A model generated the notes under the pieces. The model did no database searches, was not told the origin of the DNA, and saw only the letters and a program-made list of their open reading frames with translations. Below, one piece after another: positions 54,584 through 64,000 of a DNA stretch of 64,000 nucleotides. Origin of the DNA: Acanthochlamys bracteata. Its lineage: Eukaryota > Streptophyta > Magnoliopsida > Pandanales > Velloziaceae. Where the stretch lies: contig CM034134.1 of the NCBI GenBank assembly GCA_019914995.1, positions 1,506,145 through 1,570,144 on the forward strand. Direction: 5' to 3'. Made by a program: the position numbers and the translations under genes. The first letter of the stretch is position 1. Every line of letters starts with the position of its first letter.

Positions 54584-54832
54584 CTAATTACCTCGTTGAG
54601 TGACTTCCTCATGAAGGTTCCGTATCGTGTAAAACGCTATAAAATCATTCACAAGTAAATATATGTACACTGATTCGAGCGTGTTTGAATATCTATTTAA
54701 ATAGCGTAGGCATGGACAATGCATCTCACCAACATTCGGTAAATGATTTTTAGCAAACTGTATGAAAGAGCAGACTCTATCTGTACACTCTTTCGACAGC
54801 TTGTCAGGATTATACATCCAACTCTTATTCAT
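54584..54832 (-). pseudogene. CACTA transposase N-terminal (transposase-associated) domain
   Basis: 82-codon ORF starting MNKSWMYNPDKLSKEC. Continues VCSFIQFAKNH, EMHCPCLRYLNR and VYIYLLVNDFI. This matches the transposase-associated domain (PF13963): M..SW......Y..GV..F..FA...... I.CPC..C.N....... V..HL...GF. The second cysteine of the CPC..C pair is replaced (CPCLRYLN). Confidence 0.8.
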
Positions 54833-56609
54833 TCTTCATAAAAAACTTTTAAAGTTAGTCCTACTATTTAAAATTATACACTAACTAATTAATTATTATA
54901 TATCTAAAATGTATAAATTTTTCTAGAAATAATGAGAATTTAATCTTACATTAAAATTTAATCTTCCTACACATATAATGTAATGCATAATATGATATGA
55001 CATTAGGAGTCCACTTGTAACAAATGTTTTTTGTTCTTAATGAATCTCAAAATCAAAACATATCCACGAAGCATTTCCAACAATCATCAATTTTTTACTT
55101 GTATTGAATTGCTAAGCTATACTAATTAACAATCCAAAACACTAAGCTATATAATGCTCAATTTAACACACATAGTCATCCAAATCAAAAATAGGAAAAA
55201 GAACGACAAGAACAAGTTTCCTAGATATGTATGTATATGTATAACATATATAGATCAAAATTCTTTTTTTCTTTTCTTTCTTTCAGTTAGTGAACATTAT
55301 TTCCAATTACTAAGGAGAAGGAATATTCCTATCATCAATTTTAATTAGGATTGAAAGAGTAGTGCAAGTTCACCAAACTTGTAATCAGTACGTCATTAAT
55401 TTTTTTAGCATATGACATCAAGAAAGATGTGTGTGTGTTCCTTTTTAAATTAAATGAAAGAGCTTTAAATTTGGATCAGTTGAAGTGATATTTCAAGCTG
55501 TTCTCACCCCTGTTATTTGCTGATTCAACCCTCCACTGGTTGCAATCGTCAAATACCTATGTTCCTGAGTAAGTTCTTCTACTTCTGAATAGGAATAAAA
55601 GTGCAATCAAATGAATCAAGCCAAAAGTGAAGGGAAAACGAGCTTATAAGCTACAAGCTTACATGTGTGCATTCTGAACATGAAACTAATAGAATGGTAC
55701 ATAATGCCACTATGCAAATAAATTAACAGAAAGTTGTCATCTTTCAAAGCTTTTGGGAAACTACTACCAGTAAGAATAATCCAAATTAAAAAATAGTAGC
55801 AGCAAGCTACCTTTGTATTTGCTATTGGCCTTGCTGTAGCCTTGGAAGTTATTTGCCAAAAAAGAATTTTATCCATTAAAAAAATAAAATACTAACATCA
55901 AAAGAACAAGCAATCAACTACAATTTACAACTTCAGCTCAACAAAAAACAGGGAATAAGACCCACCACCATATAGCAAAGCATTCACAAATTACTCATTA
56001 TATTTAAAGCTTTAACTTAGAAACAACCCCAAATATTATCAAATGAATATGACTCCATGAACCAAATGAAAGATGCATAATGCCAGAAAATAAGCAACTT
56101 AACAACTCATTTACCAACACAAAGTTTAATTCAAGAAAAAATTAACAGCACCTGAGGGTTGAGACCAGGTAACAATCTGTAAGCATGAACTATTAGCTTA
56201 ACATAAACATATTATTCATACCCAAAACCAAAAAAACATCAGAAGCTGCCTATCAATCTATATATCGTAATACAAGCATTAGCTAACAGAAATGAATAAT
56301 CAAAAACTATGGATTAACTCAACAGACCTAACAGTAAAAGAGAAAGCAACAGTTGAATTCACCACTCAAATCTTCTTAACCAAATCAATATCGACCCTCA
56401 AAATGTTGTTCACCAACTCATATTCCCTTTTCCTAAACCAAACAACCAACAAACACAACAACTACCAGATAAAAAATTCACCCAGAAAAAATCAAACATA
56501 CAGAAATTTAAGTATTTATTCAACAGATGTAAACACAAGAAGCTTTCATTTCTTTGCAACTCCGACAACAAGATTGATTCGAGAACGGGAGAACGGGAGG
56601 GAAACTCAC
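54833..56609 (-). other. CACTA 5' non-coding/intron region
   Basis: AT-rich, no recognisable coding. Probably the leader intron between the GC-rich exon at 56610-56790 and the transposase ORF. Small ORFs lack motifs. Confidence 0.45.
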
Positions 56610-56790
56610 TAGTAAACAAGTGTAGAACATGATCAATCCGGCCGACAATGCGGAGCTGCTCTTTCGCACACTAGCAGAACGGGGAAAACTGAAGTTTCTT
56701 CTCCTAGCGTCAGATGGAAGCAAATCCGGCGAGATGAAGCGGGATTTCTCAAGTAAATCACCGATCAACAGCAAGAGAACAGCTCCTGCG
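56610..56790 (-). other. GC-rich exon-like segment at the CACTA 5' end
   Basis: On the - strand this is distinctly GC-richer than its surroundings, begins aaccctaggttttcgc-like (a common plant leader sequence) and ends at a good donor GTGAGTTTC (56609). It is open for about 60 codons but has no ATG, so it is most likely a non-coding first exon. It could be the element's own leader or a captured host leader. Confidence 0.45.
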
Positions 56791-56849
56791 AAAACCTAGG
56801 GCTGCGTGAGGAGAAAATGAGTAAGTTTTAGTTTGATCGGGTTCATTAA

Positions 56850-57045
56850 GACAAACTACCAACTGATTACTTATTCAATTGAAAAATTACCGACTAATTA
56901 CATATTAGTCGGTAATTTTCTTAAAACACCGACCGATTATGTATCAGTTGGTAATTTTATATGAGTTACCAACTGTTGTATTCTGTCAGTTACAAACTTA
57001 CCTACTAAAAGTTGTGAGTCGGTAATATTCAATCGGTAAAGGATT
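56850..57045. repeat. CACTA right subterminal repeats
   Basis: Repeated ttaccgact, agtcggtaat, accgaccg and gttaccaactg units in both orientations, the same family as at 42625-43125. This is the main argument that both ends belong to one element. Confidence 0.8.
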
Positions 57046-57099
57046 TTTTAATAGTAGTGTCTTTTAGGGACAAATAAATGATTGCTAAATAATAATATT

Positions 57100-57895
57100 G
57101 GTCGCATTCGTATATTTAAGAGAGGCATGCACTACACCGTTAGAGGCTAAGGCTAGTACTTGCTATTACTACAACCCCATCTTTCAAGCTATTAGCTTTT
57201 CCAATGCTTCCGATTCTTCACTCAAAGATTATGGTGTATCTTTGGAGTGGTTATGGTTTTGCCATCTCCAAGATGGTGCCTAGTCGGAAGTTTTCTATGG
57301 TCATGAAATGAAGGTAGAATCTTAAGAGTCAAATGCAACTCCTATGTGGCATCATAATGCCTTCTATTGTTTAGCAAATGATGGAACTTTAGGAACATTT
57401 GATCCATTGAAAAAGCGTGGACTGTGCTACAAAAGATAAGGCAGATAGAAGTTGATAGCAGTAATAATGATCCACCCGGTACAATTTGTCTTGCTAGCAC
57501 GGATGATAAAGAGCTCCTCTTGGTTATCATGGAACCATAAAGCTTTTATCGACATATGCATCAAAGTCATGAGGTTTGACGAAACAAAGATGCATTGAAA
57601 AGAGCACCAGTCTAGACAGCAACATGTCATTGTTTGTAGGCATACCTCTTTATTTTGCAACTATCACTTGAGTTCCAACCATGAAGAACAAAGTGTAGCT
57701 CAATAGGATAAGAGAAGCTCAGTTGGTCCACGCTACAGGTCTTGGAAGGAAGGTTCTTTTTGCGCCAAAAAAAATTGGATATTAAAAGTTGGTTCCACGA
57801 GATTGCAGGCAACAGTATTCTAAAGAAAGATGAGAACAAAGGGCTTGATGGCCATTGGATTCCAACACCACATTTACTTTCAAATGCCTAGAGGG
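57100..57895 (+). pseudogene. F-box/DUF295-like gene remnant, copy 1
   Basis: Broken frames on the + strand read AFYCLANDGTLGTFDP near 57358-57405, STDDKELLLVI near 57498-57530, KVMRFDETKMHWKRAP near 57565-57612 and SLFVGIPLYF near 57628-57660. This order (YCL..DG.LG.FDP, ELL.V, V.VFR.D...M.W..V, LFV) is that of plant F-box proteins with a DUF295/kelch-like C-terminal region. No F-box is seen; the 5' part may have been lost next to the CACTA insertion at 57059. Confidence 0.55.
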
Positions 57896-59099
57896 CATAG
57901 ATGAATTCCTAGCTAGCCTAGCACCGTGAGCTTCATGTAATTCATGCATGGAATGTTTTACCTATAGCTAGAACACTTGCTAGCACTATGAGGTTCATGT
58001 AGCTCATGCTATGTTCTTGTCTATCGAAGTTGTTCAGTTTTATTGTTCATAGGGAAGGTTGTATTCTTCAAGTCATTTTATAGTACATATCAATGTTCTT
58101 CCTTTTTTTTCTCTTTCATTCTTATCTGAAGTAGAAGAACACCATGTTATACAGGTAGTTCTTTTAAACTCACATTCCACTACCCATAATTCATCAACAA
58201 CTATGAACTTGGATCAATCAAAAAACTGTGGATATATCCACCTTTGTCTTCTTCATTTCCTAGTGAGAAATCCTAAACTTCTTTTGCTAAACCAAAATCC
58301 TAAGCCTCTTCTTCGGTAAAACCAGTTCTTTTTATTGAAAATAATTATGTAGGGTTTGATTTGTTAGAAAAAGTATTTTGTACAAGTGATTTTAAGGCAG
58401 TTATGCGAAGTCCTTCCGTATTTTATAGCAATACAAATTAACAATAATACCGTTTCTTCTATCTAGCTTGATATCCTATATATGAGATCAATAAAATAGT
58501 TAAAGCTTATTATAAATCTATGACAACTTAATGCAAATTAGATTTTAGATCAACTCCAAAGAAATTTAGTGGCTTTCTCACATGCACCGGGTTCTTCAAG
58601 CCAACGTTGTCAAAATCAAAATTTTATTTGGAATCGTTTCGTTTGAATAAGATCGCAAAATCAGAATTTTAAAATAAGATTGTAATATTTTACATACTGA
58701 TACATTTTATAAAAAAATTTTCATTACCAATAAGAATTTTTTATAATTTTGTTTAATATTTTAGAAAAAAATTTAGTATATTTACAAATTTAGAATTTTT
58801 TTAAAAATATTTTATGAAATACGTCTACATTTAATAAAAATCTCTCAAAATATACTTTTATGGAAAATTTTCTTAAATTTTACAAAGATTCCCTCAAATT
58901 TAGTTTATTATAAAATTTTCTCAAAAATAAAATCATATAAAATAATAAAAAGATCATTACCGATTTTAAATTTGAAATTAGAATCCGGATGGGATTGTAC
59001 TCAATAAAAGATGTTATTGAAATAAGATCAGTTTGGTGATGTTAAATTATAAAATCGTAAAATTTTATGATTTAAATCGAAATTTTGATAATCTTAATT
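57896..59099. other. AT-rich spacer
   Basis: No supported feature. Two near-direct repeats of 'ctagcac.atgaggttcatgtagctcatgc' type occur near 57920-57960 and 57975-58015. The rest is AT-rich. Confidence 0.5.
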
Positions 59100-59690
59100 C
59101 ATGCATTTCAGACATTGATGATAATATTTTTGTCCAAAGATGACAGTAACTGTTCTACTGCTTGGAGTCTGACGGGACTGTAGGATCTTTTGATCTGGCT
59201 GACAACAACGTCCATGGAAATTGATGAAGCTAGCCACCACAAACCTTGCAAGTACGGAAGATGAAGAGCTCCTGTGCATTAAAATGAGAGATTAAGCACA
59301 CGGCACTCCAAATCGAAGTCATGAGGTTGGATGAATCCAAAATGGAAAGGCAAAAAGTCACCGGATTTAATAACAACCAAGCACTATTCGACAATCTACT
59401 ATTTTCTTTCATATCTCACACTCCATTTGTGCCCATGAAGAACAAGCTTCAAGCTGATAGGATAAGAAAAGCTAGCAAGATTATTGATGCAGAAATAAAA
59501 TGCATAGAAGGATGCTTCTATTTGTGCCTAAAAATCCACGCACAAAATTGTTCACTAAGGATGGAATGGAGCATTCTTCTATAAAGAGATACAAGAACAA
59601 AGTGTTTGATCCCGTATTTTTCAAGAGCAGAATCTGGTTTCATCAATCATCTACGTGAGAAAATTGCTAGCTAGATTTGTAGGTTGACAG
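59100..59690 (+). pseudogene. F-box/DUF295-like gene remnant, copy 2
   Basis: Reads YCLESDGTVGSFDLAD near 59150-59205, EDEELLCIK near 59257-59283 and IEVMRLDESKMERQKVTGFNNNQALFD near 59305-59390, then MKNKLQADRIRKASKI. Same motif order as copy 1 (57100-57895), with EVMRLDESKM corresponding to KVMRFDETKM, so the two are tandem duplicates. Stops and frameshifts throughout. Confidence 0.55.
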
Positions 59691-60127
59691 AAGGTTTCTA
59701 CAATCAAAATGTCTTCGGTTCTGGTTAAGGTACACATTGCAGACTATCTCTGTTGTTGTTGAGGGAGTTTAAGATTGAAACTTGCCCCGTAGATTCTACG
59801 TATTTGTCTTTAGTTATTTGATCATCCAATCTATATGTTGTCTCTGCTTGGTCCTTTGTAATCGATTTTCAGGTATATATATGAAATGAGCGTAAGGGTC
59901 TTTACTTACTCTTGCAATTTTTCTTACCTCCAAAAGACAAAAGAATTCTAATGCCAACTCTTACCTAGATAGTGTCACGGATCTGGAGTTTTATCTTGAT
60001 ATGTTCGGCACTTAGTTACACTTCTTATGGCTAAATCAGTCTTTATCCAATTGAGTTATCAAATATAGCTAAAGATCTTATGGCAAAAGGGATTTAAAAG
60101 AAGAGATGAACAGTTGCAAGAGATATA
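59691..60127. other. Spacer
   Basis: No supported feature. Low ORF content. Confidence 0.5.
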
Positions 60128-61249
60128 GGCCATATTTGACTAAGCTTAAAATTTAGAGCTTTCGTCCAAGTTTATGTACTTTTGTTGAAAGAAGCGGCTG
60201 GTGCTTTTTTACTGAAAAAGCTGCTTCTTATTGAATTTTGTTTGGATAAATTTTACTGTTTAAAGCCTTTCATAAAAAAATTGAAGATATGTTTAGTTAA
60301 GCTTGTGTTTATAAGTGAATAAAATATACAATAACTAAAATACCCTTAAGTATATACTATACGACGTATTATTAAATTTATGAATCTATTTTTATGTATT
60401 ATCTAGTCTTTTGAAAATTAGTTTTATAACATATTTTTAAAATATGTTTTTGTTTAATATTTTTTATAATAATATTTATAAATTCTTTACTAAATATATT
60501 ATTATTATTATTTTATTTAATAATATTTTTATCAAAATGTCCTTAGATATATAATAATTAATATTATCAAATTTTTAATTATTATTATTTATATATTAAT
60601 TATTTTTAAAGTTTAATATTTTTTATTACATAATAATTATATAAATACTTTCTTATCATGCTAGAAGGAATTTGTGTCCAGTTCAGGAAGCACAAGTGTA
60701 GCATTCATAATTCGTGCAACAAGAACAACATTGCATATTTAAAGTAGACCCGTAATAATTACACTTTATACTAGTTACATGTATGATGAGTATTAAATGC
60801 CATATAAAGCTTAAATTGCAAAACAAAACACTACAACAAAACATTACAATATAACATGCAATTTTTGCTTAAACATTTAATCAGAAATTGGGCATGATTT
60901 CAGGAAACCATGAAACATGTGCATTCAATTATATTTCAATGTTGTAACTAAAGACAAGTAAAGCACTTCTGGTGAATCTTACTAAAAGCATATTCAATGA
61001 AGTTTTGAGACTTTATTTGCAGTACAACTAGAAAATCATTGTATTATAAAAACAAATGAGATAATTTGTACATGTCAACATCAAGTGTCATCCTATATGT
61101 TAATAGATGGCAAAAGTTGTAGAAATTAAAGGCATATACAGTTATAAGTACAGTTAACGAACTGTAGATAGCCATTGCTCTCAGTTGGAGGAGCTGTATA
61201 ATACTAACAAACATTATATTCAATAACTAGAAGCTGGTTCTTTCATTCT

Positions 61250-61455
61250 TGATTAGACGAAGAAATTAGCCCAGAGTCCAAAGCTTGCTGAAGGCCTACT
61301 CATGGTTGCACCCATTTGTGCTGCCTTCTGAAGTAATGCAGTAGCTGACATGTGAAAAGTCGCAGTAGTCTGCTGCTGTTGCTGTAGGTAGAGACTACTA
61401 TTACCTGGAGCTGTGTTGTTGTGTTCTTGTGAGAGATCTTCTTGTTGTACAAATC
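61250..61455 (-). pseudogene. IDD (INDETERMINATE-domain) C-terminal exon fragment
   Basis: An open - strand frame of about 65 codons reads VQQEDLSQEHNN, TAPGNSSLYLQQQQQTT, then MSATALLQKAAQMGATMS and SFGLWANFF with a stop. MSATALLQKAAQMG is a hallmark C-terminal motif of plant IDD C2H2 transcription factors. The zinc fingers and the final TRDFLG motif are absent, so it is a fragment. The 5' edge (ttcag near 61470) looks like a splice acceptor, as expected for copied genomic DNA rather than cDNA. Confidence 0.85.
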
Positions 61456-61940
61456 TTGATGTGCATTACTGAAACAAAGTATATAGCAATTTAGAAAAGT
61501 GTTACACGATACAAAAGATATATCATCATGACTCAACATAATCATGTGGAAGCAGCAAGATCCTCTATAAGATTCATGGAATATCCATTCTTATAAGAAA
61601 ATTTGGTGTATTGCTTACTAGTTTTAAGCATCACTCAACATTGCAGAAAAGTGAGCTGCTAGAAAGAATTACCTAGCGATAGATAACTTCTTACAACAAT
61701 TAAGAAAAATCATTGAAAAGTTACCTGTTCTTCCATCATAGATCCGGATATTGACCCAATTGTCCAGCACAGAGTATTCAAATTGTTCCAGCTTCAGTCC
61801 TCTCCAGGCAAATGTTTATTTAGTTTCCTCAACATCTGCCAAAAAGATAAAAGCTCACCAAGTTGGAGCAGTTCACGTAGCACATTATAAGATTTTGCTT
61901 TTCTGTTCTCAGGCGTGGACTCCAATACTCGGATATGAGA

Positions 61941-62043
61941 CTGCTTTGTGGATGAGGAACAAAGATAAGACGAAAGAAGAAATCATCAGAGAGATAGAAA
62001 ACGAACAGTTTGGTTGCTGCTTTGTGGATGAGGAACAAAGATA
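61941..62043. repeat. 27-bp direct repeat in Pack-type element
   Basis: ctgctttgtggatgagg followed by aacaaagata occurs at 61941-61967 and 62017-62043, 76 bp apart. It may be filler sequence from a repair event joining the two captured fragments. Confidence 0.7.
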
Positions 62044-62079
62044 GGAATTATAACAACTACATCATAACTCAATAACTAC

Positions 62080-62416
62080 ATAAGAGGCCAATAAGACCGT
62101 GGTGCAGAGGAAGGCCTCCATCCCCCAGCCACAGCAGTTCCCCAAAACTCATTGACATCAATGTTCTTACACAAAAATTCAATGATTAGAAAAAAAATTG
62201 ATAAAAGCGAAATGCACAATTAACACTAGTTGGTCCAAATCTAGCTATATACCTTAAACGACTAGGATGGGCATGTGATGTAGATGGTGGAGAACAGTGA
62301 GAGTGTGCAGATAACAAGAACAATTACTAAAACAGCGAGACTACCCGCGATTCCCTTCAGTATTCCTTGCTTCTCGGGCCGCTGACCAACTCTTCGCCCC
62401 TCATAATTCGCCTCCC
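62080..62416 (-). pseudogene. O-fucosyltransferase-like (GT106 type) gene fragment
   Basis: Exon 1 (right, acceptor gagcag at 62417): GEANYEGRRVGQ, then a hydrophobic membrane anchor GIAGSLAVLVIVLVICTLSL, with an in-frame stop after CPS. Exon 2 (about 62080-62170): NIDVNEFWGTAVAGGWRPSSAPRSYWP, matching the W....GGW.PS.APRS.WP block just after the membrane anchor in plant O-fucosyltransferase family proteins. The catalytic domain is absent. The anchor plus this block fit a Golgi type II glycosyltransferase N-terminus. Family call rests on exon 2. Confidence 0.6.
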
Positions 62417-62639
62417 CTGCTCAAACACATCCCTCAAAACAAAAATTAATGGGAAAAAAAGGAAATAGCTACGCATTAATGCAAAAAAAAAGGACAATTA
62501 TCATAATCGTTAAAAATCTCCAAATCAAAAAAATTTTAAAGCTTCTTATTTGAATCTAAAACACATAAAATCGAATCAAATAAACAAATCAAGTATCTCA
62601 ATTTCCTTAGCACCGACGAAACCTTGGAAGATCTCCGAT

Positions 62640-62900
62640 GCACCGCAAAGTGGTTCTGCTAGAAGATTTTAGAAGAGACGGGTCGGCTTTGAAGATTTGA
62701 GTGAACGGAAGAGTTGAATAGAGGAGTGAATGAATGAACGGCGGTGGGGGAGCGAACAGAGAATAATGAATGGCGAGAACGGCGGTGGGTGTGCGAGCAG
62801 GGAGAAGAGTGAATGGCTGCGGCAGTGAGTGCGAACGAGGGAGAAGAGTGAATGAGGAGCGAAAAAATGAGTGAATCCGGATGGGTGAGCGAATTTATAT
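62640..62900 (-). other. GC-rich leader-like segment in Pack-type element
   Basis: CT-rich on the - strand, with repeated ttcactc, gttcgctc and ccgccgttc units. Resembles the 5' UTR/promoter-proximal part of the captured O-fucosyltransferase gene, upstream of its exon 1, but no start codon in frame can be linked. Confidence 0.35.
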
Positions 62901-63124
62901 GAATATAATTTTGTCAAACTTATCAAGGACAAAATCGTCATATCAAATCATAAAGTATAAAAAATTTTGTGCTATTTATTGAAAAAACATCACACAGATG
63001 CTTTGTTTTTTCGCATATACAAGCCGCTTATATTGAGAAAAAGCACTGAATGCCAAAAATGTCAAATACTATTTAGTATTTTTTTTCTACTAAAAGCAAA
63101 AAATAAGCTAAGCCAAACATGTCC

Positions 63125-64000
63125 ATAGTTTTTTGAAAGAAAATTTTATATTGTTTTATTTGATGATTCAAATGGAAGGGTCTTATCTTCTTATTTATAG
63201 CTCTTTCATCTCTTCAATAATTGATGAAAATTTTTTTAACGGTGAAAAATATATGATCCGATAAATTTTTATATAATTTTTCTTACAAAAATTTTTACCT
63301 TTCTACCGTATTCAAAACTTGATTTATGTATAAAATATTTTATCAAGATAATTTGAATGGAAAAAAAAGTCAAAATAGTTATACATTAACAATAAGGAAC
63401 CGAAAATTGTAGGCAATTTCATTGTTTACTATAAAAAAAAACTGTTACAATCTTTGAAATATATATGCAATAAAGTAGTAATGCCTTGCTCGCTGGTATA
63501 GAACAGGAATTTTGGAAGCGTATAATGGAGACAAGCAGAAGCATCAAAATCAAAAGCATTGAGATATTCATTCTGTCATTAGATCCCCCTGAACAGCTTT
63601 GACATACTCAGACAACATTATGTAACAAATAAGAGATGGTAGTTCGAAGGCGAAGCAAAAAACAATCAATCGTCAGTCCATCTAGTTTCACACTTGATCT
63701 ACTGTCAGTAGGTGAGAGCTTTCCGGCACTTTACTAAGCAATTTCAGTCTCACTAGTCTCCTCCTCCATAGGTGGTTGAGACTCTTGACATATAGGGTGC
63801 ATTCTTTTACACGCAGAACCCACTTCTCCTCTATTAAAAAGTTATTTTTAATTCATTTTTTATTAAAAAAGAATACAAAAATCATTTCTAACTTATTTTT
63901 TAATAAAAAATAATACATCATTTTTAATAATACTATTTTTAATAATTCGTTTCTAAAAAGTTATTTCTAAAAAATTTACTTCTAAAACCAAAAAAACGCA
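63125..64000. other. AT-rich sequence to the window edge
   Basis: No gene recognised. From about 63795 the sequence (gggtgcattc...ttttattaaaaaa repeats) resembles the interior of the short MITE at 12186-12306 and may be a MITE cut by the window end. Confidence 0.4.

Larger units (their letters stand above)
42596..57059 (-). mobile_element. Decayed CACTA (En/Spm) transposon, interrupted
   Basis: Right terminus reads CACTACTATTAAAAAATCC on the - strand (57041-57059), the CACTA signature. The proposed left terminus CACTCCTAC at 42596 is degenerate. Candidate 3-bp target copies are TCC (42593-42595) and TCT (57060-57062). Both ends carry clusters of agtcggtaa / ttaccgact subterminal repeats. Between them, on the - strand and in the right order, are transposase-associated, tnp2, DUF4218-, DUF4216- and Ptta/En-Spm-like segments. 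All coding parts are mutated. About 14.5 kb in total, of which 5.73 kb is an inserted copia. The right end is firm; the left end is a best estimate. Confidence 0.8.
60128..63124. mobile_element. Pack-type element carrying two host gene fragments
   Basis: Ends ggccatatttgactaagctta (left) and, reversed, ggacatgtttggcttagctta (right) are inverted repeats (17 of 21 matches by eye), with secondary similarity agcggct further in. Candidate 3-bp target copies are ATA (60125-60127 and 63125-63127). No transposase inside. It contains, on the - strand, an exon of an INDETERMINATE-domain zinc finger gene (about 61250-61455) and two exons of an O-fucosyltransferase-like gene (62080-62416) with flanking intron and leader-like sequence. 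Superfamily not determined. Confidence 0.55.

Noticed and set aside
61751-62044. 97-aa ORF on the + strand
   Set aside because: It spans the direct repeat inside the Pack-type element and is antisense to the captured fragments; no motif.
60128-63124. Functional IDD or O-fucosyltransferase gene
   Set aside because: Zinc fingers and catalytic domain are absent, an in-frame stop follows the membrane anchor, and both pieces are inside one element.

Overview
The window is nuclear DNA of a flowering plant, probably a eudicot. Genes have many small exons and AT-rich introns. The recognisable proteins are plant types: a SPLAYED-class chromatin remodeller, a plant Nudix hydrolase, and fragments of an INDETERMINATE-domain zinc finger gene and an O-fucosyltransferase gene. 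Intergenic space is filled with nested plant transposons. I could not fix the genus. No tRNA, rRNA, CRISPR array or prokaryotic feature was seen.

Layout. (1) 0.3-8.0 kb: a heavily decayed Ty1/copia element on the + strand, interrupted inside its reverse transcriptase by a younger Tnt1-like copia element on the - strand. The younger insertion was later rearranged: about 1.08 kb (an LTR plus flank) is present twice, and the extra junction lies on a 6-bp microhomology. (2) 8.0-13.9 kb: AT-rich spacer with one small ORF (- strand), a Tourist-like MITE and an old hAT-type MITE. (3) 14.05-15.51 kb: a complete five-exon Nudix hydrolase gene (+). (4) 16.49-37.69 kb (-): a very large gene for a SYD-like SNF2 ATPase, convergent with the Nudix gene. 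It has about 30 coding exons and about 3,700 codons. Domain order is N-terminal conserved region, HSA, SNF2 ATPase, SnAC, AT-hook, then a long acidic repetitive tail. A non-coding first exon lies near 39.65-39.77 kb, and the leader intron carries three degenerate direct repeats with a Tourist MITE in one of them. Three introns appear to be GC-AG. (5) 39.8-41.4 kb: more MITEs and a dead PIF/Harbinger transposase. (6) about 42.6-57.06 kb: a decayed CACTA (En/Spm) element on the - strand, split by a second Tnt1-like copia (45964-51693, 5-bp target duplication), which is itself split by a hAT-type MITE (47133-47688, 8-bp target duplication). (7) 57.1-59.7 kb: two tandem remnants of an F-box/DUF295-like gene. 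(8) 60.13-63.12 kb: a 3-kb element with terminal inverted repeats that carries pieces of two unrelated host genes (Pack-type capture). (9) The rest is AT-rich with nothing recognised.

Only the Nudix gene and the SYD-like gene look functional. They do not form a pathway: one hydrolyses nucleoside-diphosphate-type substrates and the other is an ATP-dependent nucleosome remodeller. The main interest is structural: the unusual intron set and tail duplication of the SYD-like gene, the copia rearrangement with a visible microhomology junction, the three-level transposon nest, and the two-gene capture element. I did not find an undescribed defence, metabolic or mobile system.
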